64,000 nucleotides of DNA, from the NCBI RefSeq assembly GCF_024171945.1, contig NZ_JAMTCR010000002.1, positions 1,612,001 through 1,676,000 on the forward strand. The letters run 5' to 3'. This DNA is from Actinokineospora globicatena. GTDB lineage: Bacteria > Actinomycetota > Actinomycetes > Mycobacteriales > Pseudonocardiaceae. The position numbers were made by a program, and so were the translations under genes. The notes under the pieces were generated by a model. It was not told where the DNA came from. It worked only from the letters and a program-made list of their open reading frames with translations, and did no database searches. Below, piece by piece: positions 9,623 through 17,677 of this stretch. The stretch's first letter is position 1. Each line of letters begins with the position of its first letter.

Positions 9623-10351
9623 TCAGTCTCCGCGCCGGACCGGACCCAGGATCTGCTGTTCCTTCTGGGTGGTCACCAGGCGCAGCGGGCGCCACAGGTT
9701 GCGGCCGAGCGCGACCACCTGGTCGTCGGCCAGCGTGGTCAGCTGCTGGACCATCGGCGGCGGCAACCGCCACACCCTGGCCGCGAGCTGCGCCTGACCG
9801 ACCGGGAGCCGCTGCAGCAGCACCAGGTCGGCCGCGTTCGCGGTCGCCCCGGCCTGCGGGTGCATGTAGGGCAGCACGTAGACCGTGGTCTGCCACGGCG
9901 ACCGCGGCGGGAACAGCTCCTGCGGCGTCGGGCCGCCGTCGTGCACGACCAGCAGCGGGCTGTCCTCCGACGGCCTCGGCAGCTCGACCGGGCTCAACCG
10001 GCGGATCTGCACCAGCGGCGCCTGCCGCCCGTCCGGCCCGGTCCCGGCGGCCTTCTGCAGCACCTGCCAGGCGGCGGGGCGCCCGGTGGCGACCACCACC
10101 CACGCGCCGACCGCCATCGCCCGCAGCGCGACCTGCCTGGCCAGGTACAGCCCGCCGACCAGCACGATCCTGGTCGGCGTCGGCCGGAGCGCGGAGATGG
10201 TCAGCGGCTCGCCCTGCAGGCCGGACCCCAGCACCATCCCGCCCCGGTCGCCGGACGGGCTGACCGCGTCGAGCATGTCCGGCGAGACCAGGAACTCCGG
10301 CGCGATGCCACTGGCGCCGCCCTTGGTGTCGAGCAACCGGCTCGAGCTCAT
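9623..10351 (-). CDS. Unknown protein coupled to EccE in the ESX locus
   Basis: A 242-residue protein I do not recognise. It starts MSSSRLLDTKGGASGIAPEF, has no signal peptide or clear membrane helix, and shows alternating hydrophobic strands (RIVLVGGLYLARQVALRAMA, AWVVVATGRPAAWQVL, TTVYVLPY). This pattern suggests a compact alpha/beta fold. ATG 10351 overlaps the eccE stop by 4 bases (ATGA), so it is probably translationally coupled to EccE. A role with the type VII translocon is inferred only from this coupling. The N-terminal part resembles the soluble part of EccE-like proteins in style but not in a motif I can name. Confidence 0.75.
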   Translation of the reverse strand: MSSSRLLDTKGGASGIAPEFLVSPDMLDAVSPSGDRGGMVLGSGLQGEPLTISALRPTPTRIVLVGGLYLARQVALRAMAVGAWVVVATGRPAAWQVLQKAAGTGPDGRQAPLVQIRRLSPVELPRPSEDSPLLVVHDGGPTPQELFPPRSPWQTTVYVLPYMHPQAGATANAADLVLLQRLPVGQAQLAARVWRLPPPMVQQLTTLADDQVVALGRNLWRPLRLVTTQKEQQILGPVRRGD

Positions 10352-11964
10352 GCCTGGCCTCCCAGCGGCAGCGTGGCGGCCAGCCCGGCGACCTGCAGGC
10401 CGCGCAGCGGGGTCAGCGTGATGCCGAGCCGGTCGGAGATGGCGTTGAGGCGCTCGTCGGCGTGGCTGAGCTCGTCCGGCGTGCGGGCGCTGACCCGGAC
10501 CAGGCCGCGCAGGCCGACCTGGCCCTCGTCGGCACCCGGGGTGATCGACATGGCCACCGTCGCCGACAGGGCGCGGACGCCGGTGAGGGCGTTGAGGCTG
10601 GTCGCCGCCTTGCCCTGGGGCCAACCGGTGATCGCGTAGCTCGCGTGCCCGATGCCTGCCGCCGTGACGCCGGTCCAGCGCTCACGCAGGCCGACCGGGT
10701 TGTTCGACCCGGCGACAGCGGTCAGCTCCGCGGAGGCGATACCGGCCTTGAGCAGCTCGTCGGGGTCCAGCGGGCGGGTCGGCACGCCGCGGGACTCCAG
10801 GGCGTTGCGGACCCGCGACAGCGCGCCGATCAACGCCCGGTGCGCGCCGACGACACCGCCACCGCGCTCGCGGACCGCGGCCGGGCAGCGCCTCGGGTCC
10901 AACCGCACCGCGACCCACGTGGTGCGGCGCGCGGCGGCCGGGAGCGGGCCGAGCACCTCGAGGTAGGACGCCAGGGCGGGGGAGTTCGGGGGCAGCGACG
11001 CGCTGCCCGGGTAGCAGTGCCAGATCACCTGGATCGCGTCGAGCACCACACCGCGGTCCTCCAGGCACGGCGCCAGCGCGCCAAGCGGCAGGCTCGGCGT
11101 CGACCCGACCTGGCTGACCAGCGCGGGCGCCGGGTCGACCAGCAGCACCGCGGTCCAGGTGCCCTCGTGCCAGGCGAGGCCGAGCGGCCTGCGCTCGTGG
11201 TCGGCCCCGTGCGCGACGACCAGGTCCGGCACGGCCAGCCGCAGCAGGCTCACCCTCGGGTCGTCCGGCCCGGTGACCGCGGACCCGTCGGCGGCGGCCA
11301 GTTCCTCGATGCTCACCGGGGCGGTCGGCTTGCTGACGCGGGCGTGCGAGCGGACCGAGTAGCGGACGGTCACGCCGATCCACTGGGTGAACCAGCGACC
11401 GCGCCACCGCAGGAACGCCACGACGAGCGCGACGGCCGCGACACCGATCGAGACGTAGACCAGCTTGGTGGAGATGGCCAGCAGCACCAACCCGATCGCG
11501 ACGCCGACCTCCAGCACCACCAGGTTCGCCACCGGCAGCGCGCCGAGGCTCGCGCCCCGGTTGCGCCTGCGGGCGGCCACCCGGGTGCCGGGCTTGGCCG
11601 GGTGCGCGGGCTGGGGGCTCGGCGCGGACGACGGCCCACCAGGTCCACCGGGGCCGTTGGGGCCACCAGGACCGCCTGGACCACCGGGGCCGTTGGGGCC
11701 ACCAGGACCGTCTGGACCGCCAGGGCCTCCGCCGGGCGGGCCGGGGGGCGGGCCAGGCGGCTTGGCACCCGGTGGCGGGCCGGGCGGTGGTCCACCCGCG
11801 GGCGGACCGGGCAGCGGACCGGAGGGCTGGGCACCCGGGTGCGCGCCGGGCGGCGGACCGGGCGGACGGCCTGGGCCGCCGGGACCGGGCGGCATCCCGC
11901 CGGGGCGGGGGGGCTGACCAGGGGGAGGCGTGCGGCCGTGCCGTCCAGACGTGCTCACCGACAT
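10348..11964 (-). CDS. eccE: Type VII secretion protein EccE with Pro/Gly-rich N-terminus
   Basis: EccE sits at the periphery of the ESX membrane complex. The 538-residue protein has about 130 N-terminal residues of Pro/Gly repeats (GPPPGP, GGPGGPNGPGG) and a basic patch (VAARRRNRG). Two adjacent membrane helices follow (NLVVLEVGVAIGLVLLA and VYVSIGVAAVALVVAF), then a long soluble domain with EccE-type features (WIGVTVRYSVRSHAR, DLVVAHGADH, TTWVAVRLDPRRCP). It is divergent from eccB and coupled by ATGA to the downstream unknown gene. M. tuberculosis ESX-4 lacks eccE, so its presence marks the fuller form of the locus. The product call rests on layout plus locus. Confidence 0.85.
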   Translation of the reverse strand: MSVSTSGRHGRTPPPGQPPRPGGMPPGPGGPGRPPGPPPGAHPGAQPSGPLPGPPAGGPPPGPPPGAKPPGPPPGPPGGGPGGPDGPGGPNGPGGPGGPGGPNGPGGPGGPSSAPSPQPAHPAKPGTRVAARRRNRGASLGALPVANLVVLEVGVAIGLVLLAISTKLVYVSIGVAAVALVVAFLRWRGRWFTQWIGVTVRYSVRSHARVSKPTAPVSIEELAAADGSAVTGPDDPRVSLLRLAVPDLVVAHGADHERRPLGLAWHEGTWTAVLLVDPAPALVSQVGSTPSLPLGALAPCLEDRGVVLDAIQVIWHCYPGSASLPPNSPALASYLEVLGPLPAAARRTTWVAVRLDPRRCPAAVRERGGGVVGAHRALIGALSRVRNALESRGVPTRPLDPDELLKAGIASAELTAVAGSNNPVGLRERWTGVTAAGIGHASYAITGWPQGKAATSLNALTGVRALSATVAMSITPGADEGQVGLRGLVRVSARTPDELSHADERLNAISDRLGITLTPLRGLQVAGLAATLPLGGQA

Positions 11965-12096
11965 CCGCTCGTTCTCTTCCCCTCGTCGCGATCACCGGGC
12001 GGGTTGTCCACAGGTTTCGCGGAGACCCGCGTCCGGCCGACACCGTACGGCTATCCTGCGGAACCGTACCGCGACGGGGAGAGCAGCAGGCCGAGA
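11965..12096. promoter_or_regulatory. Divergent eccE/eccB promoter region with DnaA-box-like 9-mer
   Basis: The 132-base divergent gap contains GTTGTCCACAGGT, whose TTGTCCACA (12004-12012) is a perfect actinomycete DnaA-box sequence. A TATCCT hexamer at 12052-12057 could be the -10 element for eccB, followed by a GGGGAGAG ribosome-binding site. The same 13-mer occurs in the eccD/eccC gap at nearly the same distance from a TAGTAT hexamer. The regulatory meaning is not known. Confidence 0.45.
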
Positions 12097-13731
12097 ATGC
12101 CATCAACACCGACTACCAAGTCCCAGGTCCAGGCGTACCGCTTCGTGCTGCGGCGGATGCAGTCCGCCCTGGTGCGCAAGGACGCGGTCATGCTGCACGA
12201 CCCGATGCGCACGCACAGCAGGGCCACCGTGGTCGGCGTCTGCATCGCGGCCGTCGGCGTGATCGGCTTCCTGGTGTACGGGCTGCTCAGCCCGGCGCCG
12301 AAGCTGCCCAACGAGTCCGGGATCATCATCGCCAAGCCCTCCGGCGCGGTGTACGTGCTGCTCACCAACACCGAGAAGGGGAAGGTGCTCATCCCCACCT
12401 TCAACCTCGCCTCGGCCAGGTTGTTGCTGCTGGCGCGCACCAACCCGGGCGCGCAGGGCCAGCCGGGCAGCCAGACCGACGCCGGTGGCGCCACCGAGGC
12501 GACGCCTGCCGAGGTCATCCCGGACGACAAGCTGGTCGACATCCCGCGCGACCGGCTGACCGGCATCCAGGACGGCCCGCAGCTGCTGCCCGAGCCCGCG
12601 CAGCGGGTCAGCGCCGACTGGGCGGTGTGCGACGAGTACAAGCTCGACCCGAGCTTGAACAACCAGGCCGCCGACGACAAGATCGAGACCACCGTGGCAG
12701 GCGGGGTGCGCGACCTCGGGCCTGAGCTCAACCCGAACGAGGCGCTGCTGGTCAAGTCGGTGACCGAGGACACGTACCTGGTCTACCGGACGCCAGCCAC
12801 GGCCAACATCAAGAACGCGAACACCGTGCGCGCCAAGGTGGACATGAGCAAGGGCAACATCCTGGCGGCGCTCTCGCTGTCGGAGGGCTCGGTGCGCAAG
12901 ATCACCACCGGCTTGCTCAACGCCATCCCCGAGGCCCCGGAGCTGACCCCGCCGACCATCCCCGGTCGCGGTGAGCGCGGCCAGACCGACATGAACGGGT
13001 TGCCGGTCGGCTCGGTCGTGCAGGTCGAGCGGGCCGGGCAGATCGACTACTACGTGGTGCTCACCGACGGCGTGCAGCAGATCAAGAAGACCACCGCCGA
13101 CCTGATCCGGTTCACCACCACCGAGGGCGGCGCGGCGATCACCAAGGTCCGCCCGGACCAGATCCCGGCCGCCTCGGCCAAGCGCGCCTTCGAGGACAAG
13201 TCGTTCCCCGAGGTGGTGCCCGAGGTGCTCAGCCCGGTGAACTACCCGGTGGCCTGCCTCGGCTGGAACATCGTCGGCGACGGCCCGTCGGCCGACCAGC
13301 ACACCGAGGTGCACATCGGCAAGGAGCTGCCGCTGCCGCGCAACCAGGCGGGCAAGCCCGCCTCGGTGCGGGTCAGCACGCCGAGCCCGGACGGCCAGCG
13401 GCTCGACTACTTCTACATGCCGCCCGGCCGCGCGGCCGTGGTGCGCGGTGCCACCTCGCGGCAGGACTTCGCCACCGGCCCGATCTACCTGATCTCCGAC
13501 CGGGGCGTGAAGTTCGGCATCCCCGACCAGCGCACCGCCGCCGCGCTCGGCCTCGCCGCGCAACTGCCCGCGCCGGACGCGATCGTGCGGCTGCTGCCCA
13601 ACGGGGCCTCGCTCAACACCAGGGACGTGCTGCAGACCTACGACACCGTGCCGGTCGGCGCGGGCCAGTTCCCGTCGACCACCCCGGAGCCGCTGCCGCC
13701 CAAGACCCAGCAACCGCCCGCGACGCCCTGA
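12097..13731 (+). CDS. eccB: Type VII secretion protein EccB
   Basis: EccB is the mainly periplasmic core subunit of the ESX complex. The 544-residue protein starts MPSTPTTKSQVQAYRFVLRR, the family's amphipathic N-terminus. One membrane helix follows (VVGVCIAAVGVIGFLVYGLL, about residues 46-66), then R1-R4 repeat-type periplasmic sequence (SGIIIAKPSGAVYVLL, YVVLTDGVQQIKKTTADLIR, YLISDRGVKFGIPD). Two Cys (VCDEYK and VACLGWN) could form the family disulfide. The C-terminus is Pro/Thr rich. Long upstream open reading frame is ignored because ATG 12097 has the family N-terminus and a GGGGAGAG site nearby. It is divergent from eccE. Confidence 0.95.
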   Translation: MPSTPTTKSQVQAYRFVLRRMQSALVRKDAVMLHDPMRTHSRATVVGVCIAAVGVIGFLVYGLLSPAPKLPNESGIIIAKPSGAVYVLLTNTEKGKVLIPTFNLASARLLLLARTNPGAQGQPGSQTDAGGATEATPAEVIPDDKLVDIPRDRLTGIQDGPQLLPEPAQRVSADWAVCDEYKLDPSLNNQAADDKIETTVAGGVRDLGPELNPNEALLVKSVTEDTYLVYRTPATANIKNANTVRAKVDMSKGNILAALSLSEGSVRKITTGLLNAIPEAPELTPPTIPGRGERGQTDMNGLPVGSVVQVERAGQIDYYVVLTDGVQQIKKTTADLIRFTTTEGGAAITKVRPDQIPAASAKRAFEDKSFPEVVPEVLSPVNYPVACLGWNIVGDGPSADQHTEVHIGKELPLPRNQAGKPASVRVSTPSPDGQRLDYFYMPPGRAAVVRGATSRQDFATGPIYLISDRGVKFGIPDQRTAAALGLAAQLPAPDAIVRLLPNGASLNTRDVLQTYDTVPVGAGQFPSTTPEPLPPKTQQPPATP

Positions 13732-13811
13732 TCCCCCCTTCCCAGCCGGGAACCAAGCGGGGAGCATCGACGTCGAAGGAGGCACCGGACTCGACGACCG
13801 GGAGGTCAGCC

Positions 13812-14126
13812 ATGGCTGCGATCGAGGTAGACCCCGCGTGGATCAGCGGGTACGCCACCACGGTGGCCGCTGCCGCCGATGAACTCGGCAAGGGCGCCGA
13901 CGTGCTGCGCACCGCGCCGCTGACGCCGGAGTCGTTCGGCTCGCTCGGCAAGTCGACCAGGGTCACCGAGTCCTACACCCGCGCGTCCGACCTGCTGCGC
14001 TCCCAGCTGACCCGCGGCGTCGAGGCGCTGGAGGCGGCGTCGGCTGCGTTGAGCCAGATCGCGGACAAGCACCAGGGCTCCGACGACGACGGCGCCCAGT
14101 CGATCAAGCGCAGCGGCCAGGGCTGA
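13812..14126 (+). CDS. EspC-like / ESX-target small helical protein
   Basis: A 104-residue all-helical protein beginning MAAIEVDPAWISGYATTVAA. It has the hydrophobic heptads and central F-G-x-L-G element (SFGSLGKSTRV) seen in the EspC/DUF2580 family of type VII secretion targets. There is no signal peptide or membrane helix. A GGAGGTCAGCC site precedes the ATG. It is followed after 10 bases by a large WXG protein gene, the pairing repeated at 29843 and 32995. It probably forms a helical dimer with its neighbour's product before secretion; that is inference from the family. Confidence 0.78.
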   Translation: MAAIEVDPAWISGYATTVAAAADELGKGADVLRTAPLTPESFGSLGKSTRVTESYTRASDLLRSQLTRGVEALEAASAALSQIADKHQGSDDDGAQSIKRSGQG

Positions 14127-14136
14127 GGGGGCGGCG

Positions 14137-15366
14137 ATGACGCGGCGAGCGGACGAGGACGACAGCTGGGACTGGGCGCCGGTGGTCAGCACCACCGACG
14201 ACTGGCAGCCGACGCCACCGCGGGAGGCGGCGCTGGCCACCGCCGACCCGCAGGACCGCGCGGCAGCGGAACCGGCGTGGGGGCAACCGGAACTCGCCTC
14301 CGCCGCACCGGCGGTGCCCGCGCAGGGCGGCCTGGACGGGCCGGACCTGCAGTCGAACTTCGCGACCTACCTGGACTTCCTGAGCAGGCTGTGCCGCCAG
14401 CTCGGCATCGCCGACCCGGTCGAGGAGTACTTCGCGCCGGTGGTCGGGCGGTGGAGCGAGCTGCACGCCGAGGCGGGCCGCTGGCGCGCGGTCGGGGCGT
14501 ACTCCGAGGTCGTGGTCACCGAGCTGACCAAGCCGCTCGGCGGGCTCGACGCGGCGTGGCAGGGCGCGGACGCGGACTCGTTCATCGAGTACATGAACCG
14601 GGTCGGCCTCGCGGGCAACGACATGTCCGACGCGATGATCGCCATGGGCGAGGTGCTCGACCTGACCGCCGACGGCCTGCGCGAGATCGTCACCGAGATG
14701 GCCGGGCTGCTCGCCGAGGTCGCGCACAACACCTCCCAGGCGATGGCCCAGCCCGGCCGGGGCGAGGACCGCAGCCGCCAGTACGTCGACTCGATGAACC
14801 GGCCGACCCGCCAGCTCTTCGAGGCCGTCCGGCAGATCCTCGACGCCCTGGTCCGGCTGTGCGACGGGCTCGACGGCTCCAAGGTCTTCGAGCCGATCAC
14901 CATGGCGCACACCTTCCCGGCGGAGAACTGGGCGGTACCCGAGGTGCCGACGGTGACCGTGCCGAGCAGCCCCACCACGTCCATCCCGTCGTCCGCGCCG
15001 ATCTCCAGCGGCCTCGGCTCGTCGGGTCTCGGCGGGGGCGGCCTCGGTGGCTTCGGCGGCGGTGGCAGCGGACTCAGCGGCACACCGTCCACGCCACTCG
15101 GCCCGGGCGGTTACGTCACCACCGGTGAGGCCGTGCCGAGCCAGCCGGCGGGCGGCATGTCCGGAGCGGGCGGCGCGGCAGGCGGAGGCGGCAAGGCAGG
15201 CGGCACCGGCGGCATGATGGGCGGCGGCATGCCCATGGGCATGGGCGGCGGCATGGCAGGCGGAAGCGACTCCGAACACAAGCGCCGCACCCGCGTCACC
15301 GGCGACCCGGAGGAGATCTTCGGCAAACCGACCAAATCCTCCCCACCGGTCATCGGCGACGACTAA
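14137..15366 (+). CDS. Large WXG100-type ESX substrate with Gly/Met-rich tail
   Basis: A 409-residue protein. Residues 1-65 are acidic, Trp- and Pro-rich and probably disordered. Residues about 80-250 are helical and hold a W-x-G turn (LDAAWQGADADSFIEYM, near residue 142). Residues 270-370 are a Ser/Gly/Met-rich linker (GGMMGGGMPMGMGGGMAGG), and the end is SDSEHKRRTRVTGDPEEIFG. The ending resembles the tails of the 30163 and 33297 proteins. It has no signal peptide, as expected for ESX cargo. It is probably co-transcribed with the EspC-like gene 10 bases upstream. The product is best described as a WXG/PPE-like cargo; its function outside the cell is unknown. Confidence 0.8.
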   Translation: MTRRADEDDSWDWAPVVSTTDDWQPTPPREAALATADPQDRAAAEPAWGQPELASAAPAVPAQGGLDGPDLQSNFATYLDFLSRLCRQLGIADPVEEYFAPVVGRWSELHAEAGRWRAVGAYSEVVVTELTKPLGGLDAAWQGADADSFIEYMNRVGLAGNDMSDAMIAMGEVLDLTADGLREIVTEMAGLLAEVAHNTSQAMAQPGRGEDRSRQYVDSMNRPTRQLFEAVRQILDALVRLCDGLDGSKVFEPITMAHTFPAENWAVPEVPTVTVPSSPTTSIPSSAPISSGLGSSGLGGGGLGGFGGGGSGLSGTPSTPLGPGGYVTTGEAVPSQPAGGMSGAGGAAGGGGKAGGTGGMMGGGMPMGMGGGMAGGSDSEHKRRTRVTGDPEEIFGKPTKSSPPVIGDD

Positions 15367-15407
15367 ACCGGGATCGGCTAGACCTGGATCGACCTATCCG
15401 GAATCGG

Positions 15408-16067
15408 CTAGGCCGGGATTGGCCGCAGGCACAGGACGACGCTGAGTTCCGAGCGCGTGGGGTGGGTGTGGATGCTCGGGATGTCCTTGCCGCACTTGTC
15501 GCCGTTGGTTGTGCCGTAGTGCTTGGCGGAGACGGTGAAGCCGCCGGGTTTGCACCTGCCGGGGATGGCGTCGCCTGCGGCTGTCGGTATGACACACGAG
15601 CCGACCGCCAGGTTGCCTGTCCCGTTCGGATAGCGGTACCGCAGGCACAGGGTCGAATCTCCCGACCGCAGCAACCAGTTCGCGCGGTCGTCCGCCCAGC
15701 ACGCTTCGCTCTCCGCTGAGGCGGGTAGCCGTCGTAAGAGTTCGTAGGTGCCGTCAGCGCAATCGGCCAACGTGAAGTCGTGTGACGGTCCGGTGCTCAG
15801 GTCTTGGAAGCACGCGCCGACCCGCGCGCGGCGGAGGTCGTCGACTGCGGTAGTCGCGGGGATTGGCTCTCCGGCGTGCTTCGGCGGTAAGGCTGTCTGC
15901 GTGGTCGCGGCGGGTGGGGCCGCGTGACCAGGAGCCGGTTCGGGGGCGCGCAACAGGACGGCGGCCACCAGCAACGCACCCGCTATGGGCCAGATGAACA
16001 CGGAGGTGGACCTCTCCGGTCGCCACCTCGGCGGGGCGATCGGGCGGATCCGCGGTCGGCGAGCCAC
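15408..16067 (-). CDS. Membrane-anchored LppU/SCO3897-like protein
   Basis: A 219-residue protein. A basic N-terminus (VARRPRIRPIAPPRWRPERS) is followed by one membrane helix (VFIWPIAGALLVAAVLL, about residues 24-40), a Pro/Ala linker, and an extracytoplasmic domain with six spaced Cys (VGACFQDL, LADCADG, EACWADD, TLCLRYRYP, GSCVIP, GRCKPGG). The spacing recalls the LppU/SCO3897 family of unknown function. GTG 16067 is chosen for its ideal GGAGGTGCT site. It lies between two ESX transcription units but nothing shows that it is part of the machine. Codon use is less G+C-extreme than its neighbours. Confidence 0.7.
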   Translation of the reverse strand: MARRPRIRPIAPPRWRPERSTSVFIWPIAGALLVAAVLLRAPEPAPGHAAPPAATTQTALPPKHAGEPIPATTAVDDLRRARVGACFQDLSTGPSHDFTLADCADGTYELLRRLPASAESEACWADDRANWLLRSGDSTLCLRYRYPNGTGNLAVGSCVIPTAAGDAIPGRCKPGGFTVSAKHYGTTNGDKCGKDIPSIHTHPTRSELSVVLCLRPIPA

Positions 16068-16127
16068 AGCACCTCCCGTCGTCCCACACGTGGGCCAAAG
16101 CGGAGGGTATGACCAACCAGGGCAAGG

Positions 16128-16149
16128 GATTCCGCACCGGTGCGGAATC
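16128..16149. repeat. Perfect 22-base palindrome
   Basis: GATTCCGCACC-GGTGCGGAATC has 11 perfect base pairs with no spacer. It lies 28 bases after the mycP stop and 61 bases before the start of the membrane-protein gene, both on the minus strand. The lack of a loop and of a following T tract argues for a dimeric-repressor operator rather than a terminator. Confidence 0.6.
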
Positions 16150-16177
16150 GAACTCGAACTGGTGACGAGGACAACCC

Positions 16178-17677
16178 TTATGCCGAGCCGCGCGCCTCCC
16201 GCTGCGCGCCATGGCGGTTGCGGCGGGCCGTGTGCACCACGAACAGCGTCAGCAGCAACAGCAGCACGCCACCGGCCGAGCCGATCAACGCGACCTGGGT
16301 CGGCGCCCAGTTCTTGATCTCCGGGGCGGGCAGCACGGCCTTCACGTCGAGCGCCGCGTCGTCGGCGACGCCCTGCTCGCCGGGGATCAGCGTGGTGAGC
16401 GCGCCGATCGGGTTGATCATGCCGTGGCCGACCAGGTTGTCCCGCCCGCCCGGCGCGGCCGGGTGCGAGGCGGTCAGCTTGATCCGGTCGGCGACCTGGG
16501 ACGCCTTGAGGTTGGGGAACCGCTCGCGGATCAGCGCGGCGAGGCCTGCGACGTAGGGCGCGGCGAAACTGGTGCCCTGGATGGAGGTCTGGTCGCCGTT
16601 GTTGAGCACCTGCAGGTTCGCCAGGCCGTCGGTGGCCGGGTCGAGCGAGATGATGTCGGTGCCGGGGGCGGCCACGGTGACCCACGGGCCCTGCACCGAG
16701 AACGACGCCGGGTCGCCGTTGCGCGACATGGCGGCCACCGAGATCACGTAGTCGGCGAACCACGGCGGGGTCACGATGTGCGTCGGCTTGTACGGGTCGA
16801 TGCCGTTGCGCTGGTCCGGGCAGCCCTTCTCGCCGGTGTTGCCCGCCGAGGCGACGAGGACGACGTCCTTCTGCTCGTAGGCGTAGCGCAGCGCGGCCTG
16901 CAGCTGCTTCTCGGCGGGGCTGATCGGGCCCTCCGCCACCGCGCGGCAGTTGTCCACCGACATGTTGATCACCCGCGCGCCCTGGTCGGCGGCCAGCACC
17001 ACGGCCTTGGCCAGGGTCTCCAGGGTGCCCGCCTGCAACTCCTCGCCCTCGGGCCGGGCCGCGGTGACCCGGTTGCCCTTGTAGTTCGCGCTCGACTGCC
17101 GGATGGTCAGGATCCGCGCCTCTGGCGCGATGCCGCGGAAGCCGATGTCGCTGCTGGCGGGCGGGTTCGCCGCGATGATCCCGGCGACCTCGGTGCCGTG
17201 CCCGTCGCAGTCCTCGAGGCCCTGCTTGTCCTTGACCACGAAGTCGCCGCCGGGCTGCACGCGACCGCCGAAGTACGGGTGCGCGCGCACGCCGGTGTCG
17301 ATCACCGCGACCAGCACGCCCTTGCCGGTGGCGAACTGGTGCAGGTCGTCGAAGCGCAGCTGCGACTGGCCCCACGGCTTGTTCTTCAGGTCCGTGGTGC
17401 CCTGGCTCAGCGACCCGATGCAGTTGCTCTTCAACGCGTACACGGTGTCCGGGTCGGAGCCGCTGGGCACCGGGAAGTCGGCGGGCAGCGGCGGCGGCTC
17501 GGCCATGGACGCGATGCGCTTGGCCTTCTCGTCGGCCGCCGTCGTCGTCGGGGCGGGTTTCGCCGTGCTGGTCGGCTGGGCCGCCGAGGACTGGTCCTGT
17601 GCGGACGCGGGGATCGGGAGCGCGACGGCTAACGCGGCCGCCCCGATCGCGACGGCGAACCTGGTCGGCGTCCTCAT
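16178..17677 (-). CDS. mycP: Mycosin, type VII secretion-associated S8 protease
   Basis: Mycosin is a membrane-anchored subtilase that caps and stabilises the ESX complex on the outer face of the membrane. The 499-residue protein has a signal peptide (MRTPTRFAVAIGAAALAVAL), catalytic Asp in VAVIDTGVRAHPYF, His in DGHGTEVAGI and Ser in GTSFAAPYVAGLAAL. It ends with a C-terminal membrane helix (VALIGSAGGVLLLLLTLFVV) and basic cytosolic tail. The His motif reads HGTEVAG rather than HGTHVAG, as in other mycosins. ATG 17677 overlaps the eccD stop (ATGA), so it is coupled to eccD. Confidence 0.95.
   Translation of the reverse strand: MRTPTRFAVAIGAAALAVALPIPASAQDQSSAAQPTSTAKPAPTTTAADEKAKRIASMAEPPPLPADFPVPSGSDPDTVYALKSNCIGSLSQGTTDLKNKPWGQSQLRFDDLHQFATGKGVLVAVIDTGVRAHPYFGGRVQPGGDFVVKDKQGLEDCDGHGTEVAGIIAANPPASSDIGFRGIAPEARILTIRQSSANYKGNRVTAARPEGEELQAGTLETLAKAVVLAADQGARVINMSVDNCRAVAEGPISPAEKQLQAALRYAYEQKDVVLVASAGNTGEKGCPDQRNGIDPYKPTHIVTPPWFADYVISVAAMSRNGDPASFSVQGPWVTVAAPGTDIISLDPATDGLANLQVLNNGDQTSIQGTSFAAPYVAGLAALIRERFPNLKASQVADRIKLTASHPAAPGGRDNLVGHGMINPIGALTTLIPGEQGVADDAALDVKAVLPAPEIKNWAPTQVALIGSAGGVLLLLLTLFVVHTARRNRHGAQREARGSA

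Noticed and set aside
12004..12012. Origin of replication suggested by DnaA boxes
   Set aside because: Single isolated boxes without dnaA/dnaN/parAB genes or an AT-rich region do not make an oriC.
10462..12096. Plus-strand extension of the eccB frame across eccE
   Set aside because: Arg/Gly/Pro-rich shadow translation; EccB's conserved N-terminus and ribosome-binding site fix the start at 12097.
16140..16175. tRNA-like text TTCGAACTC near 16148
   Set aside because: AATCGAACTCGAACTGG lacks an acceptor stem, D arm and anticodon arm around it.
15408..17375. A 655-codon minus-strand open frame covering both the LppU-like gene and much of mycP
   Set aside because: Only its last 219 codons have sensible composition, a ribosome-binding site and a membrane helix; the rest is a shadow of mycP in another frame.
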